Source: Variovorax sp.
GTDB lineage: Bacteria; Pseudomonadota; Gammaproteobacteria; Burkholderiales; Burkholderiaceae_C
NCBI GenBank assembly: GCA_004210915.1
Contig: SEGS01000077.1
Location: 1-36,991, forward strand
DNA length: 36,991 bases
Direction of reading: 5' to 3'
Positions 24,629 to 32,113 of this stretch are shown here, piece by piece (position 1 is the stretch's first letter; each line of letters begins with the position of its first letter). The notes below the pieces were generated by a model. It was not told the DNA's origin. It searched no databases and saw only the letters and a list, made by a program, of their open reading frames with translations. The translations under genes were made by a program, and so were the position numbers.

Positions 24629-24659
24629 GCCCAGGCGGGAGCATCAGGTCTTTTGCGAT

Positions 24660-25871
24660 TCATGCGGCCAAAGTGCGCAGCGCCATGGCGCACGCATGGG
24701 CGCTGGCCCAGGCCCATTGAAAGTTGTAGCCGCCAAGCCAGCCAGTGACATCGACCACCTCGCCGATGAAATAGAGGCCGGGCTGCTTCGACTCCATGGT
24801 CTGCGACGACAGGTCGCGCGTGTCCACGCCGCCGGCCGTGACCTCGGCCTTCTTGTAGCCCTCGGTGCCGCCGGGCGTGATCTGCCAGCGGGCGATGCGC
24901 TCCGCCAGTGCGGCGATGGCCTTGTCGGCAGCTTCATTCATCGGTCGCTGCAGGGCGGCGTCTTCGCCGACCCAGGCATCAGCCAGCCGCGAAGGCACCA
25001 GCGTCGCAAGTTCGTTGGCGATGCGCTTTTTAGAGCGCAGTTTGGCCTCGCCGAGCGCGGATGCGACATCGACGCCCGGTGCGAAATCGAGCGTGAGCGG
25101 CGCGCCCGGCTTCCAGTAGCTGGAAATCTGCAGCACCGCCGGACCCGAGAGCCCGCGGTGCGTGAACAGCAGGTCTTCAAGGAACGCCGTCTTGTCCTTC
25201 TTCGTGCCGGTCTCGATGCGCACCGGCAGCGCCAGCCCGGCCAGGCTTGCGTATGGCGCCCACGCGTCGCCGCCAAAGGTGAGCGGCACCAGCGCGGGCC
25301 GGGGCGCGACCATGCGCAGGCCGAACTGCTGCGCGATGCGGTAGCCGAAGTCGCTGGCGCCGATCTGCGGAATCGACAGGCCGCCGGTCGCGATCACCAG
25401 CTGCGGCGCTTCGACCACGCCGCGGGCCGTGTCGATGCAGTACCGCCCGTCGGACCACGCAACCTGCTGCACGGCGCAGGGCTGCCAATGCGTGACCCCG
25501 CCGCTCGTGCATTCGGCCAGCAGCATGTCGATCAGCTGCTGCGAGGGGCCATCGCAGAACAACTGGCCCTTGTGCTTTTCATGGAAGGCAATGCCGTGCT
25601 TCTGTACCAGTTCGATGAATTGCTGCGGTGCATAGCGCGACAAGGCGGAGCGGCAGAAGTTCGGGTTGTCGCCGATGAAGTGCCGCTGCGGCGCGCGCAC
25701 ATCGAGATCGCGGTTGGTGAAGTTGGCGCGCCCCCCGCCCGAGATGCGGATCTTCTCGGCCACGCGCGCGCTGTGGTCGACGAGCAGCACCTTCAGGCCG
25801 CGCTGGCCGGCGACCCCCGCGCAGAAAAGACCGGCCGCACCCGCGCCGATGACGACGACATCGAACTTCAT
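24660..25871 (-). CDS. HI0933-like flavoprotein (YhiN/BaiN family oxidoreductase)
   Basis: A 403-residue FAD protein of unknown physiological substrate, common in bacteria. The FAD site is clear: VVVIGAGAAGLFCAGVAGQR at the N-terminus and the family hallmark RISGGGRANFTN near residue 46. LVIATGGLSIPQIGASDFGY, LLFTHRGLSGPAVLQISSYW, EVTAGGVDTRDLSSQTMES and GLYFIGEVVDVTGWLGGYNF-type segments follow, all diagnostic of the HI0933 group. Length is standard. Its last codons abut the rpsU promoter. It follows the C92-type lipoprotein gene on the same strand after 27 bases and might share its transcript. Confidence 0.93.
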   Translation of the reverse strand: MKFDVVVIGAGAAGLFCAGVAGQRGLKVLLVDHSARVAEKIRISGGGRANFTNRDLDVRAPQRHFIGDNPNFCRSALSRYAPQQFIELVQKHGIAFHEKHKGQLFCDGPSQQLIDMLLAECTSGGVTHWQPCAVQQVAWSDGRYCIDTARGVVEAPQLVIATGGLSIPQIGASDFGYRIAQQFGLRMVAPRPALVPLTFGGDAWAPYASLAGLALPVRIETGTKKDKTAFLEDLLFTHRGLSGPAVLQISSYWKPGAPLTLDFAPGVDVASALGEAKLRSKKRIANELATLVPSRLADAWVGEDAALQRPMNEAADKAIAALAERIARWQITPGGTEGYKKAEVTAGGVDTRDLSSQTMESKQPGLYFIGEVVDVTGWLGGYNFQWAWASAHACAMALRTLAA

Positions 25872-25898
25872 CGAGACGCCGCCCGCAGCGAAGCCCTG

Positions 25899-26732
25899 TC
25901 AGTGCAGCAGTGCGCCATCGGCCGTGATCGTGGGAGGTGGGTTGTACTTGAGATGGCCGACATAGCGCATGGGCCGGATCGCGGCGATCGAGGGAACATC
26001 GCCTTCGCGCATGTGCAGCAGGTCGGCCGGGCTTACCCAGCGCGGGTCGGCCTGCGTGATCGGGATCCCCGCTTGACGGTAGGCCTCGAGCACGAACTGC
26101 GAGCAGAAAAACTGGTCGTTGCGGCTTGCGCCCAACTGGATGCGCGCCATGCCGCTCACGCAGAAATGGCTGACCGGACCCGGAATCAGCGGCAGCTCGC
26201 ACAGCCGGCGGTTCAACACGAAGGGCGCCTGCAGCAGCACGCCCACGGTGTTGTAGCGCGCGCCGACCTGGCTCAGCGACCAGGCGCGCAGGCGCTCGAC
26301 GTGCGGCGCGTCCACGCCGGGAATACGGAAGGCCACGACCATCTGCTCTTCGGCGATGACCTCGTCGATGCCGCGCACCCGAACGCCGGTGCCCACCGCC
26401 TCGGCGATCTGGCCCTCGCCCAGGTACAGCAGGGCATGGCTGACCGGCGAGAAGCTGCCGAGCCGGATGCCGAAGGAATTGACCGTTGCGATCGATGTCA
26501 ACAGGATGTCGCCGGCCTCCAGCGCGTCGATGGGGATCAACTCGCCGCCGTTGCCTGGCGCGATGCCGGAGTTCTGGATGCGCAGGCGCATTCCGCTGTC
26601 TGCGGAGGGAAGGTCGATGCGCGACGCGCAGCCCGCGAGCACCAGCAGCGCCGCCGCCAGGAGCAGGCGTGCGCCGAGAACGGATGCGAAAAACGTTCCG
26701 GAACTGCGTGCGAATGGAAAGAAAAGTTGCAT
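25899..26732 (-). CDS. Lipoprotein of the YiiX/YaeF permuted papain-like (C92) family
   Basis: A 277-residue predicted lipoprotein. The signal peptide ends in a lipobox LAGC near residue 35, after LLLAAALLVLAGC. The body has the order of circularly permuted NlpC/P60-like hydrolases: ALEAGDILLTSIATVNSFGI, then FSPVSHALLYLGEGQIAEAV with the catalytic His, and later NDQFFCSQFVLEAYRQAGIP with the candidate nucleophile Cys. Thus His precedes Cys, as in the YiiX/YebB/YaeF group, whose targets are unknown and may be lipids or peptidoglycan. The ATG at 26732 is preferred since it gives the signal peptide; the longer frame is Arg-rich noise. Confidence 0.85.
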   Translation of the reverse strand: MQLFFPFARSSGTFFASVLGARLLLAAALLVLAGCASRIDLPSADSGMRLRIQNSGIAPGNGGELIPIDALEAGDILLTSIATVNSFGIRLGSFSPVSHALLYLGEGQIAEAVGTGVRVRGIDEVIAEEQMVVAFRIPGVDAPHVERLRAWSLSQVGARYNTVGVLLQAPFVLNRRLCELPLIPGPVSHFCVSGMARIQLGASRNDQFFCSQFVLEAYRQAGIPITQADPRWVSPADLLHMREGDVPSIAAIRPMRYVGHLKYNPPPTITADGALLH

Positions 26733-26901
26733 GAAACCCTGCCGAAAATGGGTCGAGCCCAGTGCGTGCGATTGGTGGGCCGCGCCTGCGTGGCGCGTCG
26801 AGCGGGATTCTAGGTGTGGCATCCGCCCGTGTGCGACGGGCCGTTCATGTCGGTGGCCCGACCGGCGCTTTCCTCGGTTGCGGTCGATGCTCAGCCGGCG
26901 T

Positions 26902-27735
26902 TCAGCCGATGTTCGACCGACGCCCCTCGGCGCCGGTGCGCGGTGCGGCGCCTGCCTGCGTCTGGTCAGGCGCGATCGCCGCCAACCCGCGCAGAACATC
27001 GCCCACCACGATCACCGAGGGGCTCGCCAGCCCGGCCTCGACGATGCCGGCGTGCAGGTGCGCCAGCGTGGTCGCGATGTGGCGCTGTCGCGGCAGGCTG
27101 GCGTGCTGGATCACCGCCACGGGCGTGTCGCCTGGCAACCCGTGCAACAGCTCTTTCTGGATGTGGCCGGCGCCTGCCACGCCCATGTAGATCACCAGCG
27201 TGAGCCTTGCGCTGTGCGCGGTGGCAGCCAATGCGCGCCAGTCGGTCGGGTCGTCGACCGAGGCGCTGCCGGTCTTGGCGTGACCCGTGACGAAGATGAC
27301 GCCCTGCGCATGGTCGCGGTGCGTGAGCGGCACGCCCAGCGACGTGACGGCCGCGAGTCCAGCGGTGATGCCGTTGACCACCGTGCATTCGATGCCGGCT
27401 TCGCGCAGGTGCTCCACCTCTTCGCCGCCACGGCCGAAGATGAAAGGGTCGCCGCCCTTCAGACGCACGACCGTTTCGCCCTCGCGCACGGCGGTGATCA
27501 TCAGCTTCTCGATGAAGGCCTGCGGGGTGCTCTTGCAACCGCCGCGCTTGCCGACATGCACGATGCGCGCATCGGGCCGCGCGTAACCGAGGATCGCGTC
27601 GTTCACCAGGTCGTCGACGAAGAGCACGGTGGCCGCGTGGATGGCCTTCACGGCCTTGAGCGTCAGCAGTTCCGGGTCGCCGGGCCCGGCGCCCACGAGG
27701 GTGCACGTGCCTTGGGTGGGAAGAAGGTTGCTCAT
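26902..27735 (-). CDS. cobA: Uroporphyrinogen-III C-methyltransferase (SUMT)
   Basis: SUMT makes precorrin-2, the precursor of siroheme, by two S-adenosylmethionine-dependent methylations of uroporphyrinogen III. The 277-residue enzyme has the family motifs: LVGAGPGDPELLTLKAVKAI at the N-terminus, VVRLKGGDPFIFGRGGEEVE near residue 90, and GITAGLAAVTSLGVPLTHRD near residue 122. The ATG overlaps the ybiB stop by four bases, placing it last in the nitrate-assimilation transcript. NirB in this cluster needs siroheme, which explains the position. No oxidase/chelatase (CysG N-terminal half) is fused. The 170 bases beyond its stop contain no gene. Confidence 0.94.
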   Translation of the reverse strand: MSNLLPTQGTCTLVGAGPGDPELLTLKAVKAIHAATVLFVDDLVNDAILGYARPDARIVHVGKRGGCKSTPQAFIEKLMITAVREGETVVRLKGGDPFIFGRGGEEVEHLREAGIECTVVNGITAGLAAVTSLGVPLTHRDHAQGVIFVTGHAKTGSASVDDPTDWRALAATAHSARLTLVIYMGVAGAGHIQKELLHGLPGDTPVAVIQHASLPRQRHIATTLAHLHAGIVEAGLASPSVIVVGDVLRGLAAIAPDQTQAGAAPRTGAEGRRSNIG

Positions 27736-28637
27736 AGACGTGATGCCAGTTGAACGATGTGCTGCACCTGCTGCGCGATCGCGCCCGGCACGGGCAGCTC
27801 GCCGGACAGCACGCGCCGCGTGTAGTCGGCCGTGGTGTCGATGTCGATCTCCTTCGGCAGTCCCTCGACCTCGCTTTGCGTGCCCGCTTGTTGCGCTTGC
27901 AGGGCGATGCGTTCGCCTCGGATGAAGCCGTCGATCTGCGCGGTGCGGCGCGGATCGGACACCACCTCGCCTTCGAGTCCGCGCGAGAGCAGGGCGTTGA
28001 TGCCGGTCAGCTCGAAGGTCGCCGCCATCGATTGGGCGTACTCGGGGTGCGTGTAGCTCGCGACCACGATCGACGGCCCCGCCGTCGGCTGCATGAGCTT
28101 GACCACGCTGTGCGCCGGATTGCGCAGGCCGACGGTGCGGCGCACGTCGAGCAGTCGCTTGAGGCCCGGGCTGAGCAGCTCGGTCGGCGCGAACGCGACT
28201 TCGCTGTTTGCTATGGTTTTAATAGCTGCAAGCGCAGGCGTACCAAGCGCTGCGAGCACATTCGATGCCAGAACGCGAGTCGACTCCGTGGCCGCTCCGT
28301 GCAGCAGCACCGGCAGCCCTTCGCGCGCCAGCAGCAGCGCCAAAAGCGGTGTGAGCACCGGCAGCTTGCGCGCGCCGTTGTAGCTGGGCAGCACGATCAG
28401 CGGGCGCTTGCCGGCCGGCAACAGGTTCAGGCGCGCATGCGTCGCGTCGAGGAAGCCCGCCATCTCGTCCGGGGTCTCGCCCTTGATGCGCATGGCCAGG
28501 CAGAACGCGCCGACTTCGAGGTCGGTCACGGTGCCGTCGAGCACCTGGCCGAACAGGTCGGCCGCCTGCTCGCGCGTGAGCGGCTTCGCCCCGCGCACGC
28601 CGCGACCGATTTCCTTGATGTAGTGACTGATTCCCAT
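27732..28637 (-). CDS. ybiB: YbiB-like protein (TrpD2 fold, nucleic-acid-binding)
   Basis: YbiB belongs to the anthranilate phosphoribosyltransferase-like TrpD2 proteins, which lack the usual catalysis and bind nucleic acids in Escherichia coli. The 301-residue protein begins MGISHYIKEIGRGVRGAKPL and has the helical N-domain LTREQAADLFGQVLDGTVTD and the alpha/beta core LIVLPSYNGARKLPVLTPLL, then VLLHGAATESTRVLASNVLA and YTHPEYAQSMAATFELTGIN. The ATG at 28637 is chosen for its standard N-terminus. Its place between nasA and cobA recurs in betaproteobacterial nitrate clusters, but the role there is unknown. Codons for GTPALAAIKTIA derive from a repeat-like segment described separately. Confidence 0.88.
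   Translation of the reverse strand: MGISHYIKEIGRGVRGAKPLTREQAADLFGQVLDGTVTDLEVGAFCLAMRIKGETPDEMAGFLDATHARLNLLPAGKRPLIVLPSYNGARKLPVLTPLLALLLAREGLPVLLHGAATESTRVLASNVLAALGTPALAAIKTIANSEVAFAPTELLSPGLKRLLDVRRTVGLRNPAHSVVKLMQPTAGPSIVVASYTHPEYAQSMAATFELTGINALLSRGLEGEVVSDPRRTAQIDGFIRGERIALQAQQAGTQSEVEGLPKEIDIDTTADYTRRVLSGELPVPGAIAQQVQHIVQLASRL
28207..28255. repeat. Interspersed two-hairpin repeat inside ybiB (Comamonadaceae type)
   Basis: The segment holds two short dyads in a row: GCTAT/ATAGC (28210-28214 and 28222-28226) and AGCGC/GCGCT (28231-28235 and 28247-28251). Its AT-rich first half (TATGGTTTTAATAG) contrasts with the surrounding GC-rich coding DNA. The pattern resembles an abundant intergenic repeat I associate with Comamonadaceae genomes, here read through in frame as protein. 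Identification is from memory of the pattern. Confidence 0.5.
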
Positions 28638-28659
28638 GGGTTTGCGGATTGTCCCGCAA

Positions 28660-28691
28660 GGCTTATGCCCGAAAGTGAATTGGCTTATGCC
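28660..28691. repeat. Twin GGCTTATGCC repeats between nasA and ybiB
   Basis: GGCTTATGCC occurs at 28660-28669 and again at 28682-28691, two identical 10-mers whose starts are 22 bases apart, about two helical turns. Each has GGC/GCC symmetric ends. They fill most of the 68-base gap between the nasA stop and ybiB start and could be a protein-binding site or part of an RNA structure. Confidence 0.4.
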
Positions 28692-28705
28692 TTGGTGAAT
28701 GGCTC

Positions 28706-31528
28706 TCATGGCGCGGCCTCGGCGGGCTCGGGCGCCGTGGCGCGCACCATGCGTTGCAGCTCGGGAATGCACGAGCCGCAATTGGTGCCGCATTGGAGCG
28801 CGCCCTGCAGTTCGGCAAGGCGTTCGCGCTCGTTCCCGGCGCAGTGCGCGAGCTTGTCACCGATGGCGAGATCGGTCACGCCGAAACAACTGCACACGGT
28901 CTTGCCACGCGAGGAGACGCCGGCCGGCGCCGTCGCGCCAGGGCGCAGCAGCAGGCGGCCGAAGGATTGCGCAGGCAGCTGGTCCTGCAGCAGCGTCTTG
29001 ATCCACGCTTCGGCGCGGGTGTCGCCGGCCAGCAGGAAGGCTTCGAGGTGCGCATCGCTTCCTGAGCGCACCAGGCGCGCGGCGCGGCGTTGTCCGTGCC
29101 GCGCATCGGCGTAGCGCAGCGTGTCGGCGGTCGCGAGGCCGAGCAGGCTCTCGATCCGTGCGAGCAGCGCGCCCGGCGCGGCGTCGTGCCCGGCCGCGCG
29201 AAGCAGCACGCCCGTGCGCTCGGCCGTGCCTGACGCGAGTGCCCCGCCAGCGCCGAATGGCACGCAGCTCGCGAAGGTGAATTCGGGCATCAGCGTGCGC
29301 AGCGCCTGCAAGGTGGCGAGCGCCGTCTCGCCCGGCAGCCACCCGACCGCGAGCAGCGTCCATGGCAACTCGGCCTTGAGGACCTTCACGGCCGCGTGCT
29401 TGAGTTCGGGCTGCTTCGAGTCGGGGCAGAACACCGGCGTGGTCAGCGCGTTGATGCCCGCCAGCGGTTCGCCGATGCTCGACCGTCCGCTGAGGTATTC
29501 GGCACCCCAGTGCATCGCGACGAAGCTCTGGCTCATGCCGATCGTGTCGCTGCCTTGCGCGGGCAGCACGATCGAGCCGCGCTTCGTGGTGAGTTGCACC
29601 AGCTCGCCGTCCTTGATCTGGCGGCGCGCCATGTCCTGCGGGTTCAACTGCACCACCGGCTCGGGCACATGGCCGAACAGGCGGCCCAGCGTGCCGGTGC
29701 GGCTCATGCCGTGCCACTGGTCGCGCAGGCGCCCGGTGTTGAGCGAGAAGGGGTAGCGCGCCTCGCGCTGTTCGGCGACGGGCTGGTAGGGCGTGTCGAC
29801 GAAGCGGGCGCGGCCATCGGGTGTCGGGAACACGCCGTCTTCGTAGAGGCGCACGCGGCCGTTCGTGGCGCCTTCGGGCAGCGGCCACTGTTGCGGGCCT
29901 TGCGTCTCGAGCATCGCCCAGCTCAGGCCCGTGATGTCGAGGTCGCGGCCGCGCGTCGATTCGCGGTGTTCGTTCCAGATGACCTCGGCGCCGCTGTCGT
30001 CGAGCGCGTAGGGGAAGAGGCTGTTGGCGGCGCGCTGCGGCAGCCGCGATTCGAGGCGCTGCGCAAAATCTGCCGCAACCGACCAGTCGTGCCGCGCATC
30101 GCCGGGTGCGGCGACGGCCGGCCGCACGCGCGAGATGCGGCGCTCGCTGTTGGTGACGGTGCCGATCTTCTCGCCCCACGTGGTGGCCGGCAGCAGCAGG
30201 TCGGCGAAGGCGTAGGTGGCGGTGGTCGCGAAGGCTTCCTGCACCACGACGAATTCGCACCGCGTCAACGCCCGCCGCACCATCGCCTGGTCGGGCATCG
30301 ACTGGGCGGGGTTGGTGCACGAGATCCACAGCGCCTTGATCTCGCCATCGGCCGCGGCCTGAAACATTTCGATGGCGCTCTTGCCGGGCGTGGCGGGGAC
30401 GTCGTCCACGCCCCAGAGTGCGGCGACTTCGGCGCGGTGCGCGGGATTGGCCAGGTCGCGGTGCGCGCTCAGCAGATTCGACAGCCCGCCGACTTCCCGA
30501 CCGCCCATCGCATTGGGTTGCCCGGTGAGCGAGAAGGGCCCGGCCCCCGGCCGGCCGATCTGCGCGGTGGCCAGGTGCAGGTTGATCAGCGCAGCGTTCT
30601 TGGCGGTGCCCGACGACGACTGGTTCAGCCCCATGCAGTACAGGCTCAGCGTCGCGGGCGAGGTGGCGAAGAGGCGCGCCGCTTCGACCAGGTCGGCCTT
30701 CTCGATGCCGCAGATTTGCGCGACCTTGTCGGGCGTGCAGTCGCGCACGGTGGCCTTGAGCGCGTCGAAGCCATTGGTGTGCGCCGCGATGTAGTCAGGC
30801 TTCGTCCAGCCCTCCCACAGCATGAGGTGCAGCATGCCGTGAAAGAGCATCACGTCGGTGCCCGGCTGCACGGCCAGGTGCATGTCGGCGATCTCGCAGG
30901 TGTCGGTGCGGCGCGGATCGGCCACGATGATCTTCATCGCCGGGTTGGCGCGCTTGGCGTCCTCGATGCGGCGGAACAGGATGGGGTGCGCCCACGCGGT
31001 GTTGCTGCCGACGATGAAGAGGCAGTCCGCATCCTTGAAGTCGTCGTAGCACGCGGGCGGCGAGTCGGCGCCGAGCGTTTTCTTGTAGCCCGCGACGGCG
31101 CTGCTCATGCACAGGCGCGAGTTGGTGTCGATGTTGTTGGTGCCGACGAGGCCTTTGGCGAGCTTGTTGAAGACGTAGTAGTCCTCGGTCAGCAACTGGC
31201 CCGAGACGTAGAAGCCAACGGCGTCGGGGCCGTGGTCGCGAATGACTTGCGCGAACTTGTCTGCGGCGGTGTCGAGCGCTGCATCCCAGGTTGTGGGTTG
31301 CGCTGCTTGCCCGCGTTGAGCGCGCTGCATCGGTTGCAGCAGTCGCGTCTGCAAGGTGACTTCGGCGGTGGCCGTGAGGTGCAGCGTCGAGCCCTTGGTG
31401 CACAGGCGCCCGAAGTTCGCGGGATGGTCCGGATCGCCGCGCACGCCGGTGATCTGTGCGCCCTCGGATTCGATGACGACGCCGCAGCCTACGCCGCAGT
31501 AGGGGCAGGTGGACTTTGTTTCGTTCAT
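28706..31528 (-). CDS. nasA: Assimilatory nitrate reductase catalytic subunit
   Basis: The 940-residue cytoplasmic enzyme reduces nitrate to nitrite with a molybdenum bis-MGD cofactor. It starts with the [4Fe-4S] motif CPYCGVGCG and the fourth Cys in RLCTKG (residues about 7-50), then the molybdopterin domains (NSRLCMSSAVAGYKKTLGAD, FIVGSNTAWAHPILFRR, ADPRRTDTCEIADMHL, SLYCMGLNQSSSGT, QPNAMGGREVGGLSNLLSAH). A molydopterin-binding barrel (SLNTGRLRDQWHGMSRTGTL) follows. The C-terminus carries a BFD-like [2Fe-2S] domain with CSCFGV and CGTNCGSC, typical of NasA forms that take electrons directly from a flavoprotein or ferredoxin. The ATG at 31528 is used; upstream frame is repeat DNA. Confidence 0.96.
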   Translation of the reverse strand: MNETKSTCPYCGVGCGVVIESEGAQITGVRGDPDHPANFGRLCTKGSTLHLTATAEVTLQTRLLQPMQRAQRGQAAQPTTWDAALDTAADKFAQVIRDHGPDAVGFYVSGQLLTEDYYVFNKLAKGLVGTNNIDTNSRLCMSSAVAGYKKTLGADSPPACYDDFKDADCLFIVGSNTAWAHPILFRRIEDAKRANPAMKIIVADPRRTDTCEIADMHLAVQPGTDVMLFHGMLHLMLWEGWTKPDYIAAHTNGFDALKATVRDCTPDKVAQICGIEKADLVEAARLFATSPATLSLYCMGLNQSSSGTAKNAALINLHLATAQIGRPGAGPFSLTGQPNAMGGREVGGLSNLLSAHRDLANPAHRAEVAALWGVDDVPATPGKSAIEMFQAAADGEIKALWISCTNPAQSMPDQAMVRRALTRCEFVVVQEAFATTATYAFADLLLPATTWGEKIGTVTNSERRISRVRPAVAAPGDARHDWSVAADFAQRLESRLPQRAANSLFPYALDDSGAEVIWNEHRESTRGRDLDITGLSWAMLETQGPQQWPLPEGATNGRVRLYEDGVFPTPDGRARFVDTPYQPVAEQREARYPFSLNTGRLRDQWHGMSRTGTLGRLFGHVPEPVVQLNPQDMARRQIKDGELVQLTTKRGSIVLPAQGSDTIGMSQSFVAMHWGAEYLSGRSSIGEPLAGINALTTPVFCPDSKQPELKHAAVKVLKAELPWTLLAVGWLPGETALATLQALRTLMPEFTFASCVPFGAGGALASGTAERTGVLLRAAGHDAAPGALLARIESLLGLATADTLRYADARHGQRRAARLVRSGSDAHLEAFLLAGDTRAEAWIKTLLQDQLPAQSFGRLLLRPGATAPAGVSSRGKTVCSCFGVTDLAIGDKLAHCAGNERERLAELQGALQCGTNCGSCIPELQRMVRATAPEPAEAAP

Positions 31529-31559
31529 GGCGTTTTGTTCGTTTGAACGTCCGCCCGAT

Positions 31560-31779
31560 ATGCGGTGTGCGCGGTGCCAGCCCACTGCGCCGGTCGCTTC
31601 GCGACTGCCCTGCAGTGCTCGCGCAGTCGGGCCGTCGCAGAACTCGCTGCGTTCACTTCGTTCACTGCGCTCAAACAGCTGCGACGAGTCAGTTTACGAA
31701 GCGCGTGTCCTTCGGCACGCGCGCCCGACTGCGCTGCGCGCTTCGGCGGCGCAGAGGGCTGGCACCGCGCACACCGCAT
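31560..31779. repeat. Perfect 24-bp inverted repeat flanking 172 bp
   Basis: The left arm 31560-31583 starts ATGCGGTGTGCGCGG and ends TGCCAGCCC; the right arm 31756-31779 is its exact reverse complement. Past one mismatch a further 8 bases pair, making 33-base arms. The enclosed 172 bases have no open gene. It could be the ends of a small non-autonomous element or two copies of an interspersed repeat in opposite orientation. Confidence 0.7.
31701..31722. repeat. GC-rich hairpin inside the nirD-nasA repeat zone
   Basis: GCGCGTG (31701-31707) and CACGCGC (31716-31722) pair perfectly around TCCTTCGG, where two more CC/GG pairs can form across a bulged T. It lies between the arms of the 24-bp inverted repeat. 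Confidence 0.5.
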
Positions 31780-31804
31780 ACCTGGCTCCGGGGGCGCTCT
31801 TTCT

Positions 31805-31825
31805 CCCTCTCCCCCTGGGAGAGGG
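31805..31825. repeat. CCCTCTCCC/GGGAGAGGG palindromic repeat
   Basis: CCCTCTCCC (31805-31813) and GGGAGAGGG (31817-31825) form a 9-bp perfect stem with a 3-base loop, continued by a GGGGTGAGGG tail. Sequences of this kind are scattered in the intergenic DNA of many proteobacteria. It could lower read-through from nirD to nasA. Confidence 0.6.
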
Positions 31826-31874
31826 TAGGGGTGAGGGCCAGGATGCACAACGATCGCGTCCAGCGTCGGTGGGT

Positions 31875-32039
31875 GGCAAGCCTGCGGGCGAGCGTCAGCC
31901 TGCGGCGAGCACCGCAGCGAAAGGCGGATCAGGGCCGCGCGTGTTTGAGCCGCAGGCGAGTTTGTGCGGACCCCGCCTGACGCGAGGAGCAGCAGCGAAG
32001 TCCGAAGGACCGCAGGCGCCAGCCGCCCGCAGGCTTGCC
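31875..32039. repeat. 16-bp inverted repeat, second pair
   Basis: GGCAAGCCTGCGGGCG (31875-31890) and its exact reverse complement CGCCCGCAGGCTTGCC (32024-32039) bracket 133 bases that also contain shorter GCAG/CTGC-rich near-mirror stretches. Together with the first inverted repeat it makes a modular structure in the gap. Confidence 0.6.
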
Positions 32040-32113
32040 GCCCGTCGACGTGCCGCCAACGAAGCGCCGCCGTGCCCCCATCCCAGCCTTCCCCCAAAGG
32101 AGGAAGGAGCGAG

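Larger units (their letters stand above)
31529..32113. other. Repeat-rich 585-bp gap between nirD and nasA
   Basis: No gene is seen here. The gap is a mosaic of short palindromic and inverted elements: a 24-bp inverted repeat (31560-31583 and 31756-31779), hairpins at 31701-31722 and 31805-31825, a 16-bp inverted repeat (31875-31890 and 32024-32039) and a CCTTCC/GGAAGG dyad (32087-32107) next to the nirD stop. Several read like interspersed intergenic repeats of betaproteobacterial genomes. nasA needs either read-through or its own promoter here; I found no clear one. Confidence 0.6.

Noticed and set aside
24696..26813. A 700-codon plus-strand frame opposite the flavoprotein and lipoprotein genes
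   Set aside because: It spans two real genes and their gap on the opposite strand, has the amino acid bias of an antisense frame and no recognisable domain.
29396..31546. A 716-codon plus-strand frame opposite nasA
   Set aside because: Complementary shadow of the nitrate reductase codons, with no ribosome-binding site or domain.
31529..32113. Possible CRISPR array or tRNA in the nirD-nasA gap
   Set aside because: The repeats are inverted, not regularly spaced direct repeats, and no cloverleaf with a CCA-compatible acceptor stem was found.
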